A DNA stretch of 22,849 nt. Source: CADEDH01 sp047971245. GTDB taxonomy: Bacteria > Actinomycetota > Acidimicrobiia > Acidimicrobiales > SZUA-35. Under the pieces are notes generated by a model. It was not told the DNA's origin. It was given only the letters and a program-made list of their open reading frames with translations, and ran no database searches. How positions within the stretch are numbered: the stretch's first letter is position 1; each line of letters starts with the position of its first letter. Location of the stretch: the NCBI GenBank assembly GCA_047971245.1, contig JBKDZN010000301.1:1-22849 (forward strand), written 5' to 3'. Made by a program: the position numbers and the translations under genes. Below are positions 6,319-12,287 of the stretch, piece after piece.

Positions 6319-7905
6319 TCACGGCACGTTGTAGCTGCACACCTTCCAGCCGTCGTCGTACTCGGTCAGCTGGACCTCGGTTGTGGTGGCGAAGCCGTTC
6401 AGGTACACCGAACCGGTGACGACGGCGGTGTCCGCCGGACCGGTGCTGTCGGTGTCGGAGGAGAGAAAGTTGTAGTCGGTGATGCTTGCCGCCCCATCGG
6501 CCACGATCAGCTCGAAGGTGCCCGCGTCGGCGGGCCGGGTTTCGGGACACAGGAGGTCGTAGGCATCGGCGAAGCGGCCGTCGTCGAGGGCGGCGTAGAA
6601 GTCGTTGGTGGCGTGGAGCGGGGCCTGCACCAGATTGACCAGCCAGATCCCGCAACCCCCCACGACCAGGGCCATCACACTCACCAGGATCAGCACGATG
6701 AGACAGCCCGACCGCCGTGGCTTGGTGGGAACCGGACCCACGGGCCCGCCGGTCCAGGCGCCGGGCACGTGGCCGGAGGTCCAGCCGCCCGGTGCCACCG
6801 GGTAGGCCGACTGGACGGCGGGCTGAGGGTAGGCGCCGGGGCCCGGTCCGGCCGGAGCCGGGGGCGGCGGGGCCGGCCGCTGGGGCGCCGCTGGCTGGGG
6901 CGTGGGCGCCACCGCCGGCTGGGGCCGACTCGGCTCCGCGGCCTGGGTGGCGGGATACGGAGGGGTGGCCACCTCGGGGGTCGAATCGACCAGGGGATCG
7001 GGTCCCGCCGAGGCCACGACGGTCTCCCGGCTGGACGGTTCGGGCCTCGGGGGCGGGTCCTGGCCCGACCGGCCCGGGTCGGCCTGGCCGCCCTGCAGGC
7101 GGCGGACCTCGTCGATGACGGCGGCCGCGTTCGGGGGCCGCAGGCTGGGATCCTTGGCGACCAGCCGGGCCACGAACTCCGCGAACGGGCGGGAGTAGCC
7201 GAGGGAGCCGAGATCCGGTGGTGCCTCGCTCAGGACGCGGTTGAGGATCGGTGGGATCGACTGGTCGGTCGAGTGGACGAAGGGGACGTCACGGATGGCC
7301 GCGGCCACCAGACAGATGCCGATGCCGTACAGATCGCTCAGCGGGGTCGGGGGTTCGCCGGCCAGCACCTCGGGGGCGGCGTAGGCCACGCTGGCCGTCA
7401 CCGCCTGGGCCGTGGTGTTCGTCCCGTCGTGGAGCCGGGCGATGCCGAAATCGCCCAGGACGGCCTGACCGGAGGGGCGGAGCAGGATGTTCTCCGGTTT
7501 GAGGTCCCGGTGGATGATGCCGGCCCGGTGAGCGACCTCGAGGGCATCGGTGATCTCGAGGCTCACCACGAGCAGGTCGGGTTCCTCGATGCGGGAGGCC
7601 TGCAGCCGGTCCCACAGGGTGCCGCCGCTGACGTACTCCAGCACCAGGAACGGGCGGCCGTCGGGCAGCTGGCCGACGGTGTGCACGTCGATGATGTTGG
7701 GGTGGTTGGTCAGACGCCCGAGGGCAACGCATTCCCGTTCGAAACGGCGCTGGGCGGTGTGGTCGGTGATCGGTTCGTGTCCGATCTTGATGGCCACGTC
7801 ACGGTCGACGTTGACCTGGCGGGCCAACCAGACCTCGCCGAAACCGCCACGGCCGATGCGCTGCAGCGGGGTGAAGCCCTCCAGGGTGAACGGTGCGGTA
7901 CTCAT
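6319..7905 (-). CDS. Membrane Ser/Thr protein kinase (PknB-type) with extracytoplasmic domain
   Basis: 528 residues. A complete Hanks-type kinase domain spans about 8-270: glycine loop IGRGGFGEVWLA at 17-28, Lys40 in VAIK, catalytic HRDLKPEN from residue 132 (Asp134), DFG at 152-154, and APE at 177-179. A Pro-rich linker follows (about 275-395), then one transmembrane helix (about 401-425) and a C-terminal outside domain of about 100 residues. That domain, NDFYAALDDGRFADAYDLLC to DDGWKVCSYNVP, resembles DUF4878/NTF2-like folds and has a possible disulfide pair, Cys453 and Cys523. There is no PASTA repeat, so it is not a direct PknB orthologue. The kinase probably autophosphorylates and signals an envelope cue, with unknown ligand. 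It lies 19 bp downstream of a gene encoding the same outer domain without a kinase. No Shine-Dalgarno is visible before the ATG. Confidence 0.9.
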   Translation of the reverse strand: MSTAPFTLEGFTPLQRIGRGGFGEVWLARQVNVDRDVAIKIGHEPITDHTAQRRFERECVALGRLTNHPNIIDVHTVGQLPDGRPFLVLEYVSGGTLWDRLQASRIEEPDLLVVSLEITDALEVAHRAGIIHRDLKPENILLRPSGQAVLGDFGIARLHDGTNTTAQAVTASVAYAAPEVLAGEPPTPLSDLYGIGICLVAAAIRDVPFVHSTDQSIPPILNRVLSEAPPDLGSLGYSRPFAEFVARLVAKDPSLRPPNAAAVIDEVRRLQGGQADPGRSGQDPPPRPEPSSRETVVASAGPDPLVDSTPEVATPPYPATQAAEPSRPQPAVAPTPQPAAPQRPAPPPPAPAGPGPGAYPQPAVQSAYPVAPGGWTSGHVPGAWTGGPVGPVPTKPRRSGCLIVLILVSVMALVVGGCGIWLVNLVQAPLHATNDFYAALDDGRFADAYDLLCPETRPADAGTFELIVADGAASITDYNFLSSDTDSTGPADTAVVTGSVYLNGFATTTEVQLTEYDDGWKVCSYNVP

Positions 7906-7924
7906 CGCGGCGGGGTCAGGGCGA

Positions 7925-8566
7925 TCACGGCTGGGAGAACGAGCAGACTTTCCAGCCGTCGTCGCTGTTGGTCAACTGGACCACGCTCGATGTGGGCGTA
8001 CCGTCCAACGACACGGTCCCCTCGACGGTGGCGAAGGTGTTGTTGCTCGTCTGCACATTGGTGAAGTTGTAGCTGCTGATCCTGGCCGCGTCGGCCGAGA
8101 TCGAGGACTCGAACGCCGCCACGCTCTCGGGACGGCTCGAGGTGCACAACAGGTTGTACGCCTCCTCGTAGCGGTCGTCGGACAGGGCGGCGTAGAACTC
8201 GTTGGTGACGTCCACCGCCGGCCGGGTGGCCCTCACCAGTAGGAAGGTGCAGCCGCCGATACCGACGACGACCAGCCCGGTCAGGACAAGGAGGACGATG
8301 ACGGCGACACGACAACCCGAGTTGTTCTGCCGGGCCGTCGGGACAGGCCCACCGGGGTCTCCCGACGGGGTGAAGCCGCCCGGGGCCGCCCCGCCGGGAG
8401 GCGGCCCCCACTGGCCCCCGCTGCCGGGGGCCGGAGCCCAGCTCGGATCCGGGGCCTGCGGAAGCTGGTTCGGGGCCTGGGGGAACGAATCCGAACCCGG
8501 CGGCGGGCCGGAAGGAGGGTTCGGTTCCTGGTTCCATCCGGGGGGGAAATCGCCTTCGTTGCTCAA
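7925..8566 (-). CDS. Membrane-anchored paralogue of the kinase outer domain (no kinase)
   Basis: About 213 residues if it starts at the TTG at 8566 (reads LSNEGDFPPGWNQEP). It has a Pro/Gly-rich cytoplasmic tail (1-82), one transmembrane helix (about 85-110) and an outer domain. The sequences NEFYAALSDDRYEEAYNLLC and SDDGWKVCSFSQP closely match NDFYAALDDGRFADAYDLLC and YDDGWKVCSYNVP of the kinase, including both cysteines (141 and 208). It is the first gene of a two-gene unit with the kinase and probably forms a receptor partner, decoy or dimerisation partner. Start is uncertain: the frame stays open up to 8857, no good Shine-Dalgarno precedes the TTG, and an in-frame GTG near 8629 is possible. 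The longer frame overlaps rpmF regulatory DNA and looks non-coding. Confidence 0.8.
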   Translation of the reverse strand: MSNEGDFPPGWNQEPNPPSGPPPGSDSFPQAPNQLPQAPDPSWAPAPGSGGQWGPPPGGAAPGGFTPSGDPGGPVPTARQNNSGCRVAVIVLLVLTGLVVVGIGGCTFLLVRATRPAVDVTNEFYAALSDDRYEEAYNLLCTSSRPESVAAFESSISADAARISSYNFTNVQTSNNTFATVEGTVSLDGTPTSSVVQLTNSDDGWKVCSFSQP

Positions 8567-8627
8567 CGGTTCTGCTCGCTCTCCATGGCCTGTCGCCGGC
8601 CCGTGCGGCGCGATATCGATGGCGGGC

Positions 8628-8633
8628 ACGCTA
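8628..8633 (-). promoter_or_regulatory. -10-like TAGCGT for the paralogue-kinase unit
   Basis: TAGCGT on the minus strand, with GGTGAC 17 nt upstream as a weak -35. Transcription would begin about 54 nt before the TTG start of the membrane paralogue. Same hexamer as ahead of the zinc-ribbon gene. Confidence 0.35.
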
Positions 8634-8679
8634 CTGCCGGCGGGTTCCCCGTCACCATCGATGGCTCCCCCCCGACGGG

Positions 8680-8707
8680 TTGGGGCCACCGGTGGACCAG
8701 GTAGCCT
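8680..8707 (+). promoter_or_regulatory. Candidate promoter of rpmF (TTGGGG - 16 nt - TAGCCT)
   Basis: TTGGGG at 8680-8685 and TAGCCT at 8702-8707 are 16 nt apart, the best two-box promoter in the window. The spacer contains the perfect palindrome CCACCGGTGG (8686-8695), which could be an operator. It would drive rpmF-plsX with a leader of about 140 nt. Confidence 0.45.
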
Positions 8708-8764
8708 GGTGGGCCGAGTGCCCATCGTAGGTGGGCGTGCCGTCCGAGCACGGTCACCCCGAAC

Positions 8765-8782
8765 GGCGGGTCGTGGCCCGCC
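8765..8782 (+). other. Leader hairpin upstream of rpmF
   Basis: GGCGGG (8765-8770) pairs perfectly with CCCGCC (8777-8782) across a 6-nt loop, within the predicted untranslated leader of rpmF. A 5-bp CGTGC/GCACG pair lies just before it. There is no T tract. It may be structural or autoregulatory. Confidence 0.3.
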
Positions 8783-8855
8783 CAGGTCGATCGTCGGATC
8801 GCCGTGGTGCCGCCCGGCCGCCGTGCCCTCAGAACCGAATCCAGGATCGAACCCC

Positions 8856-9035
8856 ATGGCCGTCCCGAAGAAGAAGAAGTCGAAGGCGAAGACGCGGAGC
8901 CGTCGGGCTGCCGCCTGGACGCTGTCGGCTCCGGCGCGGAGCGTCTGCCCCCGCTGCGGTCAGGTCAAGCTGCCCCACCGGGTGTGCGGATCCTGCGGCA
9001 CCTACCGAGGTCGCACCGTCATCGACGTCGGCTGA
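8856..9035 (+). CDS. rpmF: 50S ribosomal protein L32
   Basis: 59 residues beginning MAVPKKKKSKAKTRSRRAA, the typical basic L32 N-terminus. Two zinc-ribbon cysteine pairs follow, CPRC and CGSC, separated by GQVKLPHRV, so this is a zinc-binding (C+) L32 rather than a C- paralogue. It ends TYRGRTVIDVG. AGGA lies 9 nt upstream of the ATG. plsX follows after 17 bp, the widespread rpmF-plsX pairing. The usual preceding gene, DUF177, is displaced upstream by the kinase pair. Confidence 0.96.
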   Translation: MAVPKKKKSKAKTRSRRAAAWTLSAPARSVCPRCGQVKLPHRVCGSCGTYRGRTVIDVG

Positions 9036-9052
9036 GCCGACCCCGCCACACC

Positions 9053-10066
9053 GTGACCGTTCGGGCCTCGGCCCCTCTCCCGGTCGCCGTCGACGCCATG
9101 GGGGGCGACGAAGCGCCCCGGGTCATCGTCGAAGGTGCCCTCCTGGCCGCCGAGCGGACCGGGCTTCCCATCCTCCTGGTCGGCGACCCGGATCGTATGG
9201 GGGATACGGGTGATCTTCCGGTCCTCCCGGCCCGGGAGGTCATCGCCATGGGCGCGGAGCCGGCCGCCAGCGTGCGGCGCATGAAGGACGCATCCGTGGT
9301 GCGGGCGGCCGAGGCGGTGCGTGACGGCCGGGCCGGAGCCTTGCTCAGTGCCGGCAACACGGGTGCGGCCATGGCCGCCTCGTTGCTGCGGATGGGCCGG
9401 ATCAAGGGGGTGGCCCGGCCGGCGATCGCCGTCCCGTTCCCGGTCCCCGGGTCCACCCCGACAGCCCTGCTCGATTGTGGGGCCAACGCGGATTGTCAGC
9501 CGGAGTGGCTGGTGCAGTTCGCCATGCTCGGTGTCGCCTACATGCGGACCGTCTACGGCATCGCCCGGCCCCGGGTCGGGATCCTCACCATTGGTGAGGA
9601 GGCGGGCAAGGGCAACACCCTGGTGACCACGGCCTGCGGCCTGCTCGAGGACCCGGCGTGGGCCGAGCGGTGCGGGGCCGAGTACATCGGCAATGTCGAG
9701 GGCCGGGACCTGCTGGTCGGTGTGGCTGATGTCATGGTCGCCGACGGCTTCACCGGCAATGTGGTGCTCAAATCGATGGAAGGGGGATACGCCGTGTTCG
9801 AGGACACGGTTCGGGCCGCCCTGGCCGCCCAGCCTCCGCTGGCCGACGCGGTGGCGCGCCTGGAGCCGGTGTTCACCGGGTTCGACCCGGTCCGCACGGG
9901 TGCCGCCGTCCTGCTCGGGACCCGCGGCATGGCCCTGATCTCTCACGGCTCGTCCACCTCGACCGCGATCGCCAACGCCATCGAGACCACCCACCGGATG
10001 GTGGACATCGACATCGTCGGCGCAGTGCGGGACATCTTCGCCCCCGCCGATGGCCCAGCGGCCTGA
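9053..10066 (+). CDS. plsX: Phosphate acyltransferase PlsX
   Basis: PlsX converts acyl-ACP to acyl-phosphate for phospholipid synthesis at the inner membrane surface. 337 residues from a GTG start; family hallmarks include AVDAMGGDEAPRVIVEGAL near the N-terminus, GALLSAGNTGAAMAASLL, TALLDCGANADC, the GN(V)EGRDL segment, VMVADGFTGNVVLKSMEG and the C-terminal HGSS. Length is normal (about 330-350). The GTG was chosen because it lies just ahead of the conserved VDAMGGD and 17 bp after rpmF; the ribosome site is weak, so translation may depend on rpmF. acpP follows after a 241-bp gap with its own regulatory features. Confidence 0.95.
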   Translation: MTVRASAPLPVAVDAMGGDEAPRVIVEGALLAAERTGLPILLVGDPDRMGDTGDLPVLPAREVIAMGAEPAASVRRMKDASVVRAAEAVRDGRAGALLSAGNTGAAMAASLLRMGRIKGVARPAIAVPFPVPGSTPTALLDCGANADCQPEWLVQFAMLGVAYMRTVYGIARPRVGILTIGEEAGKGNTLVTTACGLLEDPAWAERCGAEYIGNVEGRDLLVGVADVMVADGFTGNVVLKSMEGGYAVFEDTVRAALAAQPPLADAVARLEPVFTGFDPVRTGAAVLLGTRGMALISHGSSTSTAIANAIETTHRMVDIDIVGAVRDIFAPADGPAA

Positions 10067-10088
10067 TCGGGACGCGACCCGATAGAAT
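10066..10088 (+). promoter_or_regulatory. Inverted repeat overlapping a -10-like TAGAAT upstream of acpP
   Basis: ATCGGG (10066-10071) and CCCGAT (10078-10083) form a perfect 6-bp inverted repeat starting at the plsX stop codon. Its right arm ends on the first base of TAGAAT (10083-10088), the best -10 match in the plsX-acpP gap. It may act as a plsX terminator or as an operator at the acpP promoter. No clear -35 was seen. Confidence 0.35.
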
Positions 10089-10237
10089 CGTCGTTCCACA
10101 GCGGTCCGTCATGGGCTGATCGGTGTGCGCCCGGGAAACTGGCAGTAGCCCGGAGGTGACCCGTGGGTGCTTGTCGCCTGATTCGGGTGTCTCCGTCAGG
10201 GAACCTGCTCCGGGTCGTCCCCGATCGACATGTTCGC

Positions 10238-10282
10238 TCGTTTCGAAGCATGCTGCTGCAACAGGCGAGAAGCCCGAAACGA
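10238..10282 (+). other. Structured leader directly upstream of the acpP ribosome site
   Basis: TCGTTTCG (10238-10245) pairs perfectly with CGAAACGA (10275-10282) around a 29-nt interior that can form further pairs (GCATGC, CTGC/GCAA region). The right arm ends 12 nt before GGAGGAG (10295-10301). The leader from the putative promoter is about 215 nt and contains no convincing ORF. I could not match it to a known riboswitch by eye. Confidence 0.4.
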
Positions 10283-10307
10283 CCAAGACCGGATGGAGGA
10301 GCGTCGC

Positions 10308-10601
10308 ATGCCAGCAGAAACCCATATGGAACAGTCACCGATGACGCGTGATGACGTGGTAAACCTGATCCGGGATCGGCTGGCCGACATCCTGGAGATC
10401 GATCCCGAACAGATCAGCGAGGGTGACTCGTTCGCCGACGATCTCGACGCCGACTCCTTGGCCCTAATCGAACTGGTCGAGGCGCTCGAAGAAGAACTGG
10501 GGGAACGGACGGTTGGGTTCCGTATCGAAGACGAAGATCTCCAGGATCTGAAGTCGGTGCGCGATGCAGTCGATTACGTCCACGGCAAGGTTGGGGCATA
10601 G
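10308..10601 (+). CDS. acpP: Acyl carrier protein
   Basis: 97-residue acidic protein. The phosphopantetheine attachment motif DADSLALIELVEALEEELG places the modified serine at residue 50. The preceding LADILEIDPEQISEGDSFADDL is the normal helix I to loop of ACP, and helix IV region SVRDAVDYVHGKV ends it. Start ATG at 10308 has an ideal GGAGGAG 6 nt upstream; in-frame ATGs at 10326 and 10341 are closer to the usual ACP start but lack such a site. The family is usually 75-85 residues, so the N-terminus is extended by roughly 10. rnc follows within about 40 bp, the common plsX-acpP-rnc block. Confidence 0.94.
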   Translation: MPAETHMEQSPMTRDDVVNLIRDRLADILEIDPEQISEGDSFADDLDADSLALIELVEALEEELGERTVGFRIEDEDLQDLKSVRDAVDYVHGKVGA

Positions 10602-10642
10602 TTCTGGTCACCGACGCCGACCGAGACGCATTCTGTAGCCGC

Positions 10643-11338
10643 TTGGGTCACCCATTCGATGACCCGACGCGTCTCCAGCTCGCGCTCACCCACCGGAGCT
10701 TTTGCGCCGAGCATCCCGACAACCAGCCCAACGAACGGCTGGAGTTCCTCGGCGACTCGGTGCTCGGTCTCGTCGTCACCGACCACATCTATCGCACCTA
10801 TCCCGACCTGCCCGAAGGGCAGTTGGCCAAGCTGCGGGCGTCGGTGGTCAACACCGCCACGCTGGCCGAGCTCGGCCGCCGTCTCGAGGTGGGCGCCCTG
10901 CTCCGGCTGGGCAAGGGCGAGGACCAGTCCGGTGGTCGCGACAAGGAGTCGATCCTGGCCGACGCCATGGAGGCGATCTTCGGTGCCGTCTACGTCGACG
11001 GAGGATTCGAACGGGCTCGGGCGGTCATCCTGACCCTGACCGACGACGCCATCCGCGAGGCCGCGGAGCAGCCCGGTCGCAAGGACTACAAGACCCAGCT
11101 CCAGGAGCTGACGGCCCGTCTGGCCCTGGGTACGCCCGTCTATCAGATCGACGGCTCGGGCCCGGATCACGACAAGCGGTTCACCGCCGTCACCATCATC
11201 GACGGTGTACCACGTGGTCACGGGGCCGGGACATCGAAGAAGCGGGCCGAGCAGGTTGCCGCCCGCTCCGCCTACACCGCGGTGCTCAGCGCGGCGGCCG
11301 AGGAGCTGGAGGAAGAAGAGGCTGATGGAAAAGCTTGA
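10643..11338 (+). CDS. rnc: Ribonuclease III
   Basis: RNase III cleaves double-stranded RNA in rRNA maturation and mRNA decay. 231 residues from a TTG start. The signature NERLEFLGDSVLGLVV carries catalytic residues near Glu34 and Asp38; the second acidic pair is in DAMEAIFGAVYVDGG (Asp107, Glu110). A double-stranded RNA-binding domain covers about 146-215 (DYKTQLQELTA to KKRAEQVAARSAYTAVL). No ATG or GTG fits the start. TTG at 10643 lacks a Shine-Dalgarno, and a CTG at 10604 in the same frame would add 13 residues. Its 3' end overlaps the next gene by 14 bp, and the acidic end (ELEEEEAD) encodes that gene's GGAGG-rich ribosome site. Confidence 0.93.
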   Translation: MGHPFDDPTRLQLALTHRSFCAEHPDNQPNERLEFLGDSVLGLVVTDHIYRTYPDLPEGQLAKLRASVVNTATLAELGRRLEVGALLRLGKGEDQSGGRDKESILADAMEAIFGAVYVDGGFERARAVILTLTDDAIREAAEQPGRKDYKTQLQELTARLALGTPVYQIDGSGPDHDKRFTAVTIIDGVPRGHGAGTSKKRAEQVAARSAYTAVLSAAAEELEEEEADGKA

Positions 11339-12164
11339 GCTGCCCGAGGTCGAAACCTTGCGTCGCGACCTCGACCGAGAGTTCGGGGGCCGCAAGGTGA
11401 AATCGGCCGACGCCCTGATGCTGAAGGCGATGCCCACCCACAAGACACGCAAGAGCTTCGAGGAGGCGATGGTGGGGGCCAAGGTGGTCGCCGTCGAACG
11501 CGTCGGCCTCCACCTCGTCATCCACCTCGACAACGAGCACGCCCTGGCGATCTCGCTCGCGCCGACCGGTCGTGTGGTCAAGGCGGCCGGGAAGGAGCCG
11601 GCGGAAACCGGGACCATCGCCGCCATCAGCTTCACCCAGGGTGGCGATCTCCGGATCGTCGACCCCGAGGGCGAGTCGACCGTTGACCTGGTGGCCGACA
11701 CCGACCTGCCGTCGGTGCTGCCCGGACCCGACGAGTTGGGCCTCGACCTCCACGAGAAGCCGGTCTCGTGGGTGGATTTCGGCCGGATCGTCCGGGCCGA
11801 GAAGGCCCCGCTCAAGCTGCTGCTCACCGACCCGTCGGTGTTCGTCGGCATCGGCGACATCTACTCCAACGAGATCCTCTTCGACGCCGGACTCCGGCAC
11901 GACCGGCCCGGTGAGAGCCTGTCCACCCAGGAGATCCGTCGGCTGTACCGGTCGGTGGTCGGCATCCTTCACGAGGCCATCAAGTACGGGGGGACGTCGC
12001 TCGGCTCACGCCCGTTCGCCGACCTGTCGGGCAAGCCCGGTGAGTACGCCGAGCACCTGGCCGTCTACGGCAAGGCGGGCGAGCTGAGCCCCCGCTCCCG
12101 GGCGCCGATCCAGAAGACGAGCTTCCGGCACCGGGTCGTCTACTACTGCAACACCCAGGTCTAG
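11325..12164 (+). CDS. Fpg/MutM-family protein lacking catalytic and zinc-finger residues
   Basis: 279 residues at the normal mutM position between rnc and smc. Fold signatures are clear: LPEVETLRRDL at 6-16, the helix-two-turn-helix VGIGDIYSNEILFDAGL at 174-190, GGTSLG, KPGEYAEHLAVYGKAGE and RHRVVYYC. The residues that make Fpg a glycosylase are missing. The N-terminus is MEKLELPEVET instead of MPELPEVET, so there is no N-terminal proline nucleophile. RRGKYL is RVGLHL (Lys57 lost), HLGMSG is SLAPTG, DPRRFG is DPEGES, and VGxGN is VGIGD. The zinc finger PCxxCG...CxxCQ is LSPRSR...CNTQ, keeping one of four cysteines. It may bind damaged or structured DNA without cutting, or have another role. 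The start ATG at 11325 has a GGAGGAAGAAGAGG-type ribosome site; no other start could restore the proline. The family is secure; an active MutM is unlikely. Confidence 0.88.
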   Translation: MEKLELPEVETLRRDLDREFGGRKVKSADALMLKAMPTHKTRKSFEEAMVGAKVVAVERVGLHLVIHLDNEHALAISLAPTGRVVKAAGKEPAETGTIAAISFTQGGDLRIVDPEGESTVDLVADTDLPSVLPGPDELGLDLHEKPVSWVDFGRIVRAEKAPLKLLLTDPSVFVGIGDIYSNEILFDAGLRHDRPGESLSTQEIRRLYRSVVGILHEAIKYGGTSLGSRPFADLSGKPGEYAEHLAVYGKAGELSPRSRAPIQKTSFRHRVVYYCNTQV

Positions 12165-12251
12165 AACGGTCGATCGTCGGTCCGCGGCGGTGGGGTCCGC
12201 GCCGATGGCCTCCGACCGGGCCAGGGTTGACGCGTCGATGTCGCCGTCGGT

Positions 12252-12269
12252 ACCACCGGCCCCGGTGGT
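12252..12269 (+). other. Perfect hairpin abutting the smc ribosome site
   Basis: ACCACCGG (12252-12259) and CCGGTGGT (12262-12269) are perfect complements with a 2-nt centre (a 7-bp stem with a 4-nt loop in practice). It ends 5 nt before AAAGGG (12275-12280), the smc Shine-Dalgarno. It lies in the 123-bp gap after the mutM-like gene and could be a terminator or a translation-control hairpin. Nothing else was recognised in that gap. Confidence 0.4.
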
Positions 12270-12287
12270 GGGAGAAAGGGTCGCACC

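Noticed and set aside
6613..8064. 483-codon plus-strand frame opposite the kinase
   Set aside because: Composition artefact; the kinase motifs on the minus strand are complete and in order.
8714..8855. Known riboswitch in the rpmF leader
   Set aside because: Only short GC stems seen; no conserved aptamer core could be recognised by eye.
8567..8857. N-terminal extension of the membrane paralogue to 8857
   Set aside because: It would overlap the rpmF start and its promoter, and the composition is low-complexity. The true start remains uncertain, however.
10123..10307. Small ORFs in the acpP leader
   Set aside because: No ribosome sites or protein-like sequence, and they overlap the leader stem; more likely RNA structure.
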